NCBI GenBank assembly: GCA_964592645.1
Contig: CAZQFV010000014.1
Location: forward strand, 28,200-92,199
Source of the DNA: CAZQFV01 sp964592645
Lineage (GTDB): Bacteria; Chloroflexota; Chloroflexia; DTKN01
Direction of reading: 5' to 3'
DNA length: 64,000 nt
Part shown: positions 9,480-17,432 of the stretch, in pieces
How the letters are laid out: every line of letters begins with the position of its first letter
Numbering within the stretch: position 1 is the stretch's first letter
The notes under the pieces: generated by a model
Told to the model about the DNA's origin: nothing
Database searches by the model: none
What the model saw: only the letters and a program-made list of their open reading frames with translations
Program-made: the position numbers and the translations under genes

Positions 9480-9672
9480 GAGACAACGGCATGCCTCTGC
9501 CGGCCCCATCCACGTGGGTCCTGGAACGGCGCGGCGGAGGTGGGCGACCTGGCTCGGGGCGTTCTCACCCCATACAGTTGCGGGACAGCACCGGACTCAC
9601 ACCGGTTTCCCCCGTTGGGCCCTGGCATCCGGGCAGCGGGCGCCTCCGCCAAAGAAAGACTGTCAAGGAACT
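9480..9672 (-). promoter_or_regulatory. Cobalamin riboswitch
   Basis: On the minus strand, 9570-9610 reads through the conserved core GGGAAACCGGTG, then GAGTCCGG, GCTGTCCCGCAACTGT. Further down, GAGCCAGGTCGCCCACC (about 9539-9555) matches the B12 box. These elements in this order are diagnostic of the adenosylcobalamin riboswitch class. A promoter lies just upstream and a terminator just downstream, so the ECF genes should be shut off when cobalamin is plentiful. Confidence 0.92.
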
Positions 9673-9678
9673 GGAGCT

Positions 9679-9707
9679 ACTGTAACATAGCCGCGCGCTT
9701 CTGTCAA
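9679..9707 (-). promoter_or_regulatory. Sigma-70 promoter of the riboswitch-ECF operon
   Basis: The minus strand shows TTGACA (9702-9707), a 17-bp spacer and TACAGT (9679-9684). Transcription would begin near 9672, directly at the riboswitch. Confidence 0.7.
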
Positions 9708-9717
9708 ACGCCCCGGC

Positions 9718-9947
9718 CTACGGGCTGCGCACCGCCAGCGGCAGATAAAGGGAGCAGAGCCGGCCGGCGGTGTCCAGCGCCAGGCCGGGCCCGGTCCTGC
9801 CGAACAACCGGCCGTTGTCCACCTGGGTGAGGGACCAGGCGGCATCCGGGGCGGCCGGCCCTGGGGAGCGGCCGGCACCGCGGTGCTGAGCAGGAGAAAC
9901 AGGAAGATAGCCGCTGCAACGCGCAGGACGATCGAACGAGTGGCCAC
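9718..9947 (-). pseudogene. Remnant of a small secreted protein
   Basis: A GTG at 9947 follows GGGAGGT with ideal spacing and opens a clear signal peptide (ATRSIVLR, then a hydrophobic run FLFLLLSTAVPA). About 30 residues in, the plausible sequence continues only after a one-base shift: DAAWSLTQVDNGRLFG, then LALDTAGRLCSLYLPLAVR and a TAG at 9718-9720. The end resembles the YLPLV-type linkers common in exported Chloroflexota proteins. I read it as a frameshifted and probably internally deleted secreted protein gene. A very short live gene with a sequencing error is the alternative. Confidence 0.5.
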
Positions 9948-10051
9948 GGCTTTACCTCCCCGCCCGCTTCGGCGGGCGATCCCTGATCGTGGATACAGCA
10001 GTATCACCGCACACCTTCGCGGCCCACACTCGACGCTTCTGCTACGGGCGG

Positions 10052-10080
10052 TTGAGCAAATTGCCAAACCATGGTAAGAT
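10052..10080 (+). promoter_or_regulatory. Sigma-70 promoter for the FHA regulator
   Basis: TTGAGC (10052-10057), a 17-bp spacer and TAAGAT (10075-10080). Predicted start near 10087, giving a leader of about 35 bases. Confidence 0.55.
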
Positions 10081-10122
10081 GGAGGCCGTGAGCGAGACGT
10101 TCCCATCGTGGCGAGGTGCAGC

Positions 10123-10740
10123 ATGGCCCATCCCGATCGCGTCCCCACCTTGACCGACCCTGCCGGCAGCGAACATCCCCTGCGCGGCCCGACGACGACC
10201 ATCGGCCGGGCGCTGGAGAGCGACATCGTCATCACCAGCACCCGCGTCTCCCGGGAGCACGCCCGCGTCCGGCGTGAGGGCTGGCGGGCCATCCTGGAGG
10301 ACCTCGGCAGCACCAACGGCACCTGGCTCAACGGCGAACGCCTGCTCCAACCGGCGGAGCTGCACGACGGCGACCGCATCCAGTTGGGTGACGTCGTCCT
10401 GATCTTTCACGACCCCGACATCACCCTGCGCGACAGCCCCTTTCCCGAACTGGAGGTCGATATCGGCGCGGGGGTGGTACGTGTGGACCGCCGGCCGGTC
10501 ACGCTGGCCCCCAAGGAGTTCGCCCTGCTGGCTTACCTCCATGAACACGGCGGCGAGGTCTGCTCCAAGGACGACATCTGCCAGGCCGTCTGGCCCGAGT
10601 ATCCCGACGACGTCTACGACTACCAGGTGGAGAACCTGGTGCGCCGGCTGCGGACCAAGCTCGAGCCGGACCCGGCCAAGCCGCAGCTGCTGCTGACGCT
10701 GCGGGGCCTGGGGTACAAGCTGGTGGTCGGGAAGCGGTGA
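10123..10740 (+). CDS. FHA domain - winged-helix DNA-binding regulator
   Basis: The protein has 205 residues from ATG 10123 (GAGGTG upstream; a GTG at 10108 is possible). Residues 1-100 form an FHA phosphothreonine-binding domain, recognised by the GRALESD, SREHARV and LGSTNGTWLNG motifs. Residues about 110-205 are an OmpR/PhoB-type winged helix (APKEFALLAYLHEHGG, then LVRRLRTKLEP and LRGLGYKL). There is no receiver domain, so the expected input is binding to a phosphothreonine rather than aspartate phosphorylation. A Ser/Thr kinase follows 190 bases downstream, making it the natural partner (inference). A paralogue of the same design lies at 37566-38207. Confidence 0.9.
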   Translation: MAHPDRVPTLTDPAGSEHPLRGPTTTIGRALESDIVITSTRVSREHARVRREGWRAILEDLGSTNGTWLNGERLLQPAELHDGDRIQLGDVVLIFHDPDITLRDSPFPELEVDIGAGVVRVDRRPVTLAPKEFALLAYLHEHGGEVCSKDDICQAVWPEYPDDVYDYQVENLVRRLRTKLEPDPAKPQLLLTLRGLGYKLVVGKR

Positions 10741-10759
10741 TTGGGCTGCGGGTCTTGGT

Positions 10760-10787
10760 CCCAATACTCAATCCCCAATACCCAACC
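10760..10787. repeat. CCCAATAC-type short repeat
   Basis: CCCAATACTCAATCCCCAATACCCAA is a tandem-like run of CCAATAC units just after the FHA gene stop. No gene is seen in 10741-10932. Confidence 0.35.
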
Positions 10788-10832
10788 GATAGCTCCCGGT
10801 TAGCGCCCCGATAGGAAAAGAGGCTATCTTCC

Positions 10833-10841
10833 TGGTATGAT
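10833..10841 (+). promoter_or_regulatory. Possible extended -10 promoter for the Ser/Thr kinase
   Basis: TGGTATGAT is an extended -10 (TGn plus TATGAT). No convincing -35 is present. It would give a leader of about 85 bases before ATG 10933. Confidence 0.4.
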
Positions 10842-10932
10842 GTCTCCATCGACGATGATGGAGGATACCGGGATGCCGGCGCTCAAGCCCAGGTTCCACT
10901 TACAAGCGAGCCGCAAAGAAGGAGGACAAGGC

Positions 10933-12456
10933 ATGTCTCCCGTATCCTTGCAGGGACAGACGCTCGGCAAGTACCGCGTGTTGGACCAGTTGGGCCGGGG
11001 TGGGATGGCCCAGGTCTACCGGGCCTATCACCCGGGGCTGGACCGCTACGTGGCCGTCAAGGTGCTGCGCTCCGACCTGGTGGAGGAAGAAGAGTTCCTG
11101 GTGCGCTTTCGCCGCGAGGCCCGCGCGGTGGCCGCTCTACGCCACCCCCACATCGTCCAGGTCCACGACTTTGACGTGCAGGACGGCATCTATTACATGG
11201 TGATGGAGCTGCTGGAAGGGGATACCCTGAAGGCCCGCTTGAACGACTATCACATCCGCGGCCAGCAGATGCCGGCCGGCGAGATGGTGCGCATCCTGCT
11301 CGACGTGCTGGACGGCCTGGCCTATGCCCACAGCGAGGGCGTCATCCATCGCGACGTCAAGCCGGCCAACATCATGCTCACCCGGAGCGGCCAGGCCGTG
11401 CTCACCGACTTTGGCATCGCCCAGATCCTCGGCGGCACGCGCCACACCGCGGCCGGCGTGCTGATGGGCACGCTGAACTATATCGCCCCGGAGCAGGGGC
11501 TGGAGGGGCACAGCGACCCGCGCAGCGACATCTACTCCGTGGGCATTGTCTTCTACGAGATGCTCCTGGGCAAGCCGCCCTTCGACGCCGACACGCCGCT
11601 GGCCATCCTGATGAAGCACCTGCACGATCCGCTGCCGCTGCCCCGCCAAGTGGACCCGCGCATCCCCGAGCCCTTTGAGCGCATCGTGCTCAAGGCCCTG
11701 GCCAAGCAGCCGGAGGAGCGCTTCCAGAGCGTGGCGGAGATGGCCCAGGCGCTGCGCCAGGCGACCGCGGAGATCGGGCTGGAACTGCCGGAGCGCATCT
11801 CGCTGCCGCTCTCCTTCAGCACGGCCGAGGCCCCGGACGAGTCGGTCAACGTCATTTCGGGCACGGCCCGCGAGCAGATCACGGACGCCGGCTTTGCCGC
11901 CGAGGACACGGACATCTCCGTGGGGCCGGCGCCGGCCACGGCGCCCCCCGTGGACCGGGTAGAACGGGTGCGCCAGGCGTGGCTGCGGAGCTCTGCCCAG
12001 TTGGAGCGCTTCCAGGGCCAGGGAGGAGTAGGCAAAGCGATCCTGGCCGCTCTGGGGCTTTTGGCCGCCGGGAACCTGCTGATCGTCCTGATCGGCGGGA
12101 TGCTGAACGACTGGTCCATCTTCGGCCGGGGCTGGCCCATCGAGTTGCTGTGGGTCGGCGCCGGGCTGGCGCTGGTGATGTACGCCGCGGCGGCCCGCTG
12201 GCTGGTCATCCCGGTGGCCCTGGTCCTGGGGAACGGCGTGCTGATGTCGTACTACTCGCTCACGAACTGGTGGCATCACTGGGTCTTTCTGTGGCCGCTG
12301 GAGCCGTTCCTGGTGGCCGGGGCCATCGTGTTGACGGTACGGCTGGCCCGGCAGGGCGAGGCCGGCCGGCAGATGGCCCGGAACGTGGGGGGCCACCTGG
12401 TGCAGATCGCCTTGCTCTGGAGCGTCGTCGTCGCGGTGGTGGCGATCGTGCTATAA
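10933..12456 (+). CDS. PknB-like Ser/Thr protein kinase with C-terminal membrane domain
   Basis: The protein has 507 residues. ATG 10933 was chosen because GGAGGA sits six bases upstream; in-frame upstream ATGs lack such a site. Residues 8-275 are a Hanks-type kinase: glycine loop GRGGMAQVY, VAVK (Lys 43), HRDVKPAN (catalytic Asp 141), DFG, and APEQ in the activation segment. A low-complexity linker follows to about 370, then about five membrane helices. Most bacterial PknB proteins have one helix and an external sensor. Here the C-terminus is a multi-span domain that resembles the next gene product. Upstream lies an FHA regulator, a likely reader of its phosphorylation. Confidence 0.9.
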   Translation: MSPVSLQGQTLGKYRVLDQLGRGGMAQVYRAYHPGLDRYVAVKVLRSDLVEEEEFLVRFRREARAVAALRHPHIVQVHDFDVQDGIYYMVMELLEGDTLKARLNDYHIRGQQMPAGEMVRILLDVLDGLAYAHSEGVIHRDVKPANIMLTRSGQAVLTDFGIAQILGGTRHTAAGVLMGTLNYIAPEQGLEGHSDPRSDIYSVGIVFYEMLLGKPPFDADTPLAILMKHLHDPLPLPRQVDPRIPEPFERIVLKALAKQPEERFQSVAEMAQALRQATAEIGLELPERISLPLSFSTAEAPDESVNVISGTAREQITDAGFAAEDTDISVGPAPATAPPVDRVERVRQAWLRSSAQLERFQGQGGVGKAILAALGLLAAGNLLIVLIGGMLNDWSIFGRGWPIELLWVGAGLALVMYAAAARWLVIPVALVLGNGVLMSYYSLTNWWHHWVFLWPLEPFLVAGAIVLTVRLARQGEAGRQMARNVGGHLVQIALLWSVVVAVVAIVL

Positions 12457-12476
12457 AATCGGCAAGGAGGATTTCG

Positions 12477-13196
12477 ATGGGCAAGCGCACTTCGGTCGTC
12501 CTGGGGTTGCTCCTGATCCTGCTCGGCGGGTTGGCCCTCTTCTTCACGCTGGGCCGGGCCTTCCTGGGGTGGGGTTTCTGGGGACCGTGGCGGCTCTGGC
12601 CGCTGGTGGTGATCGTCGTGGGCCTGCTCTTTGTCGTGCCGCCCTTCACGGCGCACGGCAAGCGGGGGCTGGGCGGCCTCTTCATACCTGGCGTGCCGAT
12701 CCTGGTCACCGGCGGGCTGCTGTTGGTGGGCAGCGTGTTCGACTGGTGGGCCGTCTGGGCCTGGTTCTGGCCGTTGGAGGTGCTGGCGGTGGCGGCGGGC
12801 TTCCTCCTGGCGGCGCTCTCCATGCGCGTGGTCTGGCTGGCCATTCCGGGGATCATCATCGGGGCCAACGGCCTGCTGATGCAGTTCTGCGCGCTGACCG
12901 GGCTGTGGGGGGTATGGGCGGTGCTGTGGACGATCGAGCCGCTGTCGGTGGGGCTGGCGCTATTGGTATGCTGGATGCAGGTGCGGGCGCGCGGGCTGCT
13001 GTGGGCCGGGCTAATCCTGTGCGCCATCGCCGGGGGGCTGGCGCTGCTGATGGCGCTGGTGATGAACTGGTGGCTGGTGGGGCTGGTGGGGCCGGCGCTG
13101 CTCATCCTGCTGGGCGGTCTGCTGTTGCTGCAGGGGATGGTGCATCGCCCGGCCCACAGCAGCCCGCGCGTCGAGGCCGGCGGGGGCGAGAGCTAG
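12477..13196 (+). CDS. Multi-span membrane protein paralogous to the kinase membrane domain
   Basis: This 239-residue protein begins at ATG 12477 behind AAGGAGG and is almost entirely membrane helices, about eight. The middle part (IPGIIIGANGLLMQF, then LWTIEPLSVGLAL) parallels the kinase C-terminus (IPVALVLGNGVLMSY, then LWPLEPFLVAGAI), so the two share a domain. It starts 20 bases after the kinase stop and is very likely co-transcribed. I do not recognise a named family. A role as membrane partner or sensor for the kinase is inference. Confidence 0.75.
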   Translation: MGKRTSVVLGLLLILLGGLALFFTLGRAFLGWGFWGPWRLWPLVVIVVGLLFVVPPFTAHGKRGLGGLFIPGVPILVTGGLLLVGSVFDWWAVWAWFWPLEVLAVAAGFLLAALSMRVVWLAIPGIIIGANGLLMQFCALTGLWGVWAVLWTIEPLSVGLALLVCWMQVRARGLLWAGLILCAIAGGLALLMALVMNWWLVGLVGPALLILLGGLLLLQGMVHRPAHSSPRVEAGGGES

Positions 13197-13202
13197 AGGC
13201 GC

Positions 13203-13322
13203 TGGGAACCAAAGACGCAAAGGCACGAAAAACTGCCGTGGACTTGCCACAGGGCCACAAAGGCGCAAAGAGCCTTTGTGCCTTTGTGGTTCAAAACCTC
13301 TTGGCGCCTTCGTGGTGTCCCG
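13203..13322. repeat. Dispersed CCTTTGTGGTT repeat block between convergent genes
   Basis: The block has AAAGACGCAAAGGCACGAAAA (about 13210), then a perfect nine-pair hairpin CACAAAGGC/GCCTTTGTG (13256-13264 with 13272-13280), then CCTTTGTGGTTC and CGCCTTCGTGGTG. It is the clearest copy of the family seen at 5519-5691 and 31433-31505. The hairpin may also stop transcription from both sides. Confidence 0.65.
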
Positions 13323-13329
13323 GTTTTTC

Positions 13330-14217
13330 TCAATCCACCTTCGCCCCCTGCCTGATCCACCGCTGGAACCGCGGAAGGAACTCCAGGAGGTAGCCCCGCG
13401 GCGTATAGCCGAGCATGCGCCCGACCTCCTCGGCCGGCCGGCCGGCGGAGAGGGCGTGGGCGGCGGCCGTGTCGCGCAGGATCTGCGGGTTGACGCGGCG
13501 GATATCGGCCTCCCGACAGAGGGCGGCGACGATGTTGTTGACCTGCCGGCCGGTGAGCGGGACGAGCGGATCGAGGTCGCCGGCGCCGGCAGCCCGGCGG
13601 GACTCGATGTAGCGGCGGGCGGCCGCGGCCAGGTCGGCAAAGAGGGCCACCCGGCGCGACTTTTTCCGCAGCTTGCCGGTATAGCGCACGACGACCTCGG
13701 GGAGGGGGCCTTCCAGCTCCAGGTCGACCAGGCGGAGGGCCATGAGTTCGCCCTTCTTGAGGCCGGCCTCGCCCAGCAGCCCGACGATAGTGCGGTGAAA
13801 ATCGTCCTGGGCGGCGGCGGTCAGCAGGGCGGCCAGCTCCGGGCGTTGGAGGGTCGTAGGGGTCTCCACGGCGATCGCCTGGAAGGGGATATCCATAGCC
13901 CAGGGCTCCTCGACCCAGCCGCGGGCGGCGTAGAAGCGGCCCATGTGGCGCAGGAACTCGATGCCCGCGTTATAGGTGCTGAGGGTGAAGGAGCCGCGCT
14001 TATGGGTGAGCCAGTCCAGGAAGGCCAGCAGGTCCGGCCGGCGCAGCCTGGAGAGGTCGTCGATGGGACGCTGCGCGGTGAAGAACTCGCGGAAGCGCCG
14101 GGCGAGGGAGACGTGGTTGAAGTAGACGTTCTCGGTGCGCTGGTGGGCGGCGTCTTCCAGGTAAGCGTCGAGGGCCGCGTCCAGGGGGTGGGGGCCGGCG
14201 GTCGGCGGTTCGCTCAT
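13330..14217 (-). CDS. Divergent tyrosine recombinase / integrase-like protein
   Basis: The protein has 295 residues and starts at ATG 14217 after AAGGAGGT. Residues about 10-115 look like a SAM-like core-binding domain, and residues about 125-290 follow the tyrosine recombinase catalytic fold. Several catalytic positions are altered: the usual GLRxxEL reads GLKKGEL, the HxLR box reads QILR, and LGH reads LGY. The box II lysine (TGKLRKKSRR) and one arginine remain, and the position of the tyrosine nucleophile is unclear (Tyr in PRGYLLEF). It may be inactive or use altered chemistry. It borders a repeat block, a gene fragment and an IS. An upstream TATAAT (about 14268-14273) lacks a good -35. 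Confidence 0.75.
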   Translation of the reverse strand: MSEPPTAGPHPLDAALDAYLEDAAHQRTENVYFNHVSLARRFREFFTAQRPIDDLSRLRRPDLLAFLDWLTHKRGSFTLSTYNAGIEFLRHMGRFYAARGWVEEPWAMDIPFQAIAVETPTTLQRPELAALLTAAAQDDFHRTIVGLLGEAGLKKGELMALRLVDLELEGPLPEVVVRYTGKLRKKSRRVALFADLAAAARRYIESRRAAGAGDLDPLVPLTGRQVNNIVAALCREADIRRVNPQILRDTAAAHALSAGRPAEEVGRMLGYTPRGYLLEFLPRFQRWIRQGAKVD

Positions 14218-14274
14218 CGGGACCTCCTTGGAGCGTCAGAACGTTGGAACGTCTCCGTAGTTTTCCACCATTAT

Positions 14275-14386
14275 AGCACATTCCGGGGGCCGCCGGGCCC
14301 GGCATGGTGAGGGAGACAACTGGGAGGACGTGGAGGAGATTCCGAACAGCACATTCCGGGGGCCGCCGGGCCCGGCATGGTGAGGG
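14275..14386. repeat. Perfect 39-bp direct repeat
   Basis: Two identical 39-base copies, 14275-14313 and 14348-14386, begin AGCACATTCCGGGGGCCGCC and end GGCATGGTGAGGG. They are separated by 34 bases. The second copy abuts the start of a truncated ATPase fragment, as expected if the duplication accompanied the rearrangement that removed the gene's 5' part. Confidence 0.9.
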
Positions 14387-14852
14387 GCCGGCCCTACTGG
14401 GCGCGCTGAAGGCCGCCCATCGCGAGCTCCTGCGCGCCACGGCCCCCCTGGAAGCCTGCTACCTGTTCGACGAGGCCATCCCCACTCTGTGCCAAGCCCC
14501 CGGACAGCGACTGGTGCTCGTCCTGGACGAGTTCGACCGGGCCTATCAGAAGCTGCCGGCCGCCCTGCTCCTGCACCTGCGTCGCCTCCGCGACCGAGCC
14601 CAGGGCCGACGCTCCTACCTCACCGCCACCTGCCGCCGCTTGCCCCGCCTCCGGGCCGGCGACGAGGAGCTCTACGAGTTCCACGAGCCGCTGGCCCCCC
14701 ATACCCTCGTGCTGCAGCCCCTGACGGCCGACGACTCGCGCCGCTTTATCGCCCACCTGCTGGCCCAGCGCGGCGAAACCCTGCCCGAAGCGCCGGCAGA
14801 GCGGCTAATCGCCCTGGGCAGCGGACTTATGTCTTGGCCTTTGTGGTTATAA
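14387..14852 (+). pseudogene. Internal fragment of an AAA-type ATPase
   Basis: An open frame of about 155 residues resembles the middle of a large AAA/STAND-like ATPase: a helix region, a Walker B strand LVLVLDEFD, then the sensor region YLTATCRRLP and a lid-like part DDSRRFIAHLLAQRG. There is no Walker A, no start with a ribosome site, and the homology-like sequence stops around GSG at 14823. After that a dispersed repeat unit (CTTGGCCTTTGTGGTT, about 14833-14848) supplies the last codons. Both ends are therefore lost. It is bordered by the 39-bp direct repeat on the left. Confidence 0.65.
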
Positions 14853-14860
14853 TCGCGCTT

Positions 14861-15907
14861 CTACCTGGCCGCCGCGACAATGCCCAGGAGCTTGCGCGTC
14901 ACCGTGCCATCGTCGAAACACTGCCCTTCCCCCAGTTCATCGTATATCTCGAGCAGGAGGTTCTCCACCCCCTTGTAGACGTCGATGAGCACTTCCTCGA
15001 TGATGACGATCGCCTTGCCCCCGGCGGCCAGGGTCCGGGTGTTCTCGCGGGCCCGCGGCAACAGGAATAGGAACTTGGACAGGCGCATCCCAGCATAGTG
15101 CTCGATCACCTGGAGCGCCAGCCGGCCCATCTTCTCAAAATCGGCCATGCTGACGCTGCCCCCGGCGAGCATGCGCGCGGTGGAGACCAGCTTGATGTCC
15201 TCCACCGGGTTGCTCATCCGTCCGACCCGCCCCCCGACGACGCGATACTCCGGCTTGGAGGGCGCACCCGAGCCCAGCAGCATGCCGAGTGCGCCACCGT
15301 AGGCCCGCTCCTGGTAACCCTTGAGTCGGTCGATCAGCTTGTCCAGGTCGACATTGTCCAGGGCATTGCGCGCCAGCTCGGCCGGCCAGCCGCCAGCCAG
15401 GGCCTCGGCCATCGCGATGGTCTGCCCCGTCCGCTCGCTGGCATCGCCCACCGTCAGGGCGATACGGGCCTTGCCGCGGTAGGTGACCTCGACAGCAGCC
15501 GGCGTGAACAAGTCCACGGCGTACTGGTTGGGCGTACGCCCCAGGCCCAGGAACCCCTTGCTGCCGGCCCGCACCAGACGCACGGCGCGGGCAACGGTCG
15601 ACGCCCCCTTCCCCGACCGGGCCTGGCGCCCGGCCGCGGACTCGTCGGCCGCCACAACATCGACGGTCTCCTGCCGCGCCTGGGCCAACTCCTTCGTGCT
15701 CACCACGCTGGCGCCGGCCGGCACCTGGCCCAGCGCCTTCTGCTTGGCCTCCTCCAGGGTGTCGGCCGTCGCCACCACAGTCTTGGCGCTGCCATCGGAC
15801 AGGACCTCTTCGGAGAGCACCGACTCCCCGTCCGGGACCTGCAACCGTGCCTGGGCCCGGGCCTCCTCGAGCGAGTCGGCTTCCATAGTGATGGTGTGCT
15901 TGGCCAT
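14861..15907 (-). CDS. Uncharacterised protein with Jag-N-like domains
   Basis: The protein has 348 residues from ATG 15907 behind AAGGAGGAG. Residues 1-85 contain two similar units (SLEEARAQARLQVPDGESV and TLEEAKQKALGQVPAGASV). Around 120-150 the sequence RAGSKGFLGLGRTPNQYAV resembles the KGFLGIG signature of the Jag N-terminal domain of RNA-binding Jag/SpoIIIJ-associated proteins. The KH and R3H domains of Jag are absent. The C-terminal 180 residues are helical with a hydrophobic stretch near 300-320 and are not recognised. There is no signal peptide. The ISH3 element ends about 70 bases upstream and may have cut into its promoter region. Confidence 0.65.
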   Translation of the reverse strand: MAKHTITMEADSLEEARAQARLQVPDGESVLSEEVLSDGSAKTVVATADTLEEAKQKALGQVPAGASVVSTKELAQARQETVDVVAADESAAGRQARSGKGASTVARAVRLVRAGSKGFLGLGRTPNQYAVDLFTPAAVEVTYRGKARIALTVGDASERTGQTIAMAEALAGGWPAELARNALDNVDLDKLIDRLKGYQERAYGGALGMLLGSGAPSKPEYRVVGGRVGRMSNPVEDIKLVSTARMLAGGSVSMADFEKMGRLALQVIEHYAGMRLSKFLFLLPRARENTRTLAAGGKAIVIIEEVLIDVYKGVENLLLEIYDELGEGQCFDDGTVTRKLLGIVAAAR

Positions 15908-15977
15908 GTCACTCCTCCTTGCGAACACTAGGACGGATCAGCACTCCCCAGCAGCTCCCATAGCCATTCTGTTAGTA

Positions 15978-17425
15978 TCAGTAGATCACAATGAGACCCG
16001 CGCTTTTCAATCCGTTTTCCTGCCATAGCCATTGACCGGTGAGCTGCACTTTTTGCTAAAGGAATAGGCCATGTCGGGGATCGCCGAAATCTCGATCAAG
16101 ATAGCACCGTCGATGATCGGGCTGTTACCCATTTTCCGCCCACTTGCCAAAAGGAGCGTGGTGAGCCACAATGCCTCCCAAAAGCTCCATCCAAGGAGGT
16201 GTCTGAGGGCTCGTAAACCACGCTCCACCAATAGCATAACCGATTCGGCCTCTGTTGGCAAGTCCCGACAGGGCGGACTCACCTCGCGACAAGTCCGCGC
16301 CGCAGCGCTGTCTCACCTGGTTCAAGGTGTGGACCTGGACCACCCTGAGGACGCCCGCTATGGCAAGGAGGACCTGTCTGATGTGCTGCTGTACGCAGCC
16401 GCCCACAAGACGACTCCTGAACAGGCCGGCGAGGCCTTGAAACAATCTCCGCACGCCAATACGGTACGCGGGGCGATCGCTCCGCTGCCCCTGGAGAAAC
16501 TGGAAGCGGAGCTGAACCAGGTACTTGCGCGTACCTTTCCCCCGAAGCTGTTGCGTCGCCCGCTGGAGATTGCGGTTGATCTGGTGCTGATCCCTTACCA
16601 CGGCAAGGCCCAGCCGGGCGAGGAGGACTTCCTCATCCAGGAACCCGCCAGGCAGGGCACCACGACCTTCTTCGCTTACGCAAGCATCTACGTGATCAAG
16701 AAGAACAAGCGCTTTACCCTGGCTCTGACTGTGGTTCGCCGGGGCGACGGTATGGTCGGCGTACTGCGACGGCTCCTGGCCAGGTTCTTCCGGCTGGGTG
16801 GGCGGCTCTGCTGTCTCTACCTGGATCGACAGTTCTACACGGTCGAGGTACTGCGCTTCCTCATCGAGGAGCAGGACCCGCCCTTCGCAATGGCCGCACA
16901 GAAACGGGGGCAGGCCGGTGGAATCAAGGGGTTGATCGCCCGAGAGGGAAGCCGGGCTGTACCCTTACACCGTGAGCAGCGCCAAGTCTGGACAGATCAA
17001 CGTCCAGGTCGCTATCGTGGGCAAATATCACCAGGGGCGTTGGGGCAAGCACGGGCCCGAGTCCTATGCCTACGTTGTCCATCGCTTTCCGTTCGTGATC
17101 AACTCACTCTTCAAATACCGGCGGCGCTTCGGGATCGAAAGCGGTCACCGCGTATGGCACCAAGAACGAGCCCGCACGGCCTCGCGCCGCGTCAACCTGC
17201 GCTTGCTGCTGGTCGGAATTGCGGTGCTGTTGCACAACCTATGGGTGTGCTTCAAGTGGACTGTCGTCAGTTGGCCACGCCGCGGAGGACGGTTGGTATT
17301 CCATCAGCTGTTCCGATTCCAGCGAATGCTGCTTTTCCTGGCAAAAGCGATAGAAGATCAACGTGGCGTTGTAGATCAAGTCGCTATTCCTACACACTGT
17401 TGAGGTTGTCATTGTGATCTACTGA
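15978..17425 (+). mobile_element. ISH3-family insertion sequence
   Basis: The ends are perfect 17-bp inverted repeats: TCAGTAGATCACAATGA at 15978-15994 and its complement at 17409-17425. They enclose 1448 bp with one transposase gene reading rightward. I see no target-site duplication in the flanks. The right end lies seven bases from the 3' end of the tRNA gene. Confidence 0.85.
16071..17403 (+). pseudogene. ISH3-type transposase, frameshifted
   Basis: The first part (recognisable from about 16255, SRQGGLTSRQVRAAALSHL, through IAVDLVLIPYHGK and LYLDRQFYTVEVLRFL) matches the DDE transposase of the ISH3 family, including Asp in AVDLVLIPYHG and LDRQFY. Near 16950-16965 the reading frame changes. 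The natural continuation (GLYPYTVSSAKSGQI, then GIESGHRVWHQERARTAS with the final acid) is in the next frame and ends at TGA 17401-17403. No slippery heptamer is obvious at the join, so a disabling frameshift is more likely than programmed slippage. The start codon is uncertain. Confidence 0.8.
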
Positions 17426-17432
17426 GATTGAA

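Noticed and set aside
8218..9513. Upstream extension of the EcfA-A-S reading frame to 9513
   Set aside because: It runs in another frame across ecfT, is Arg/Pro-rich without any domain, and the true start at 8217 overlaps the ecfT stop with normal ATGA coupling.
9661..9666. Second TTGACA (minus strand) inside the riboswitch leader as a promoter
   Set aside because: No -10 box lies 16-18 bases downstream, and the promoter at 9679-9707 already fits the riboswitch start.
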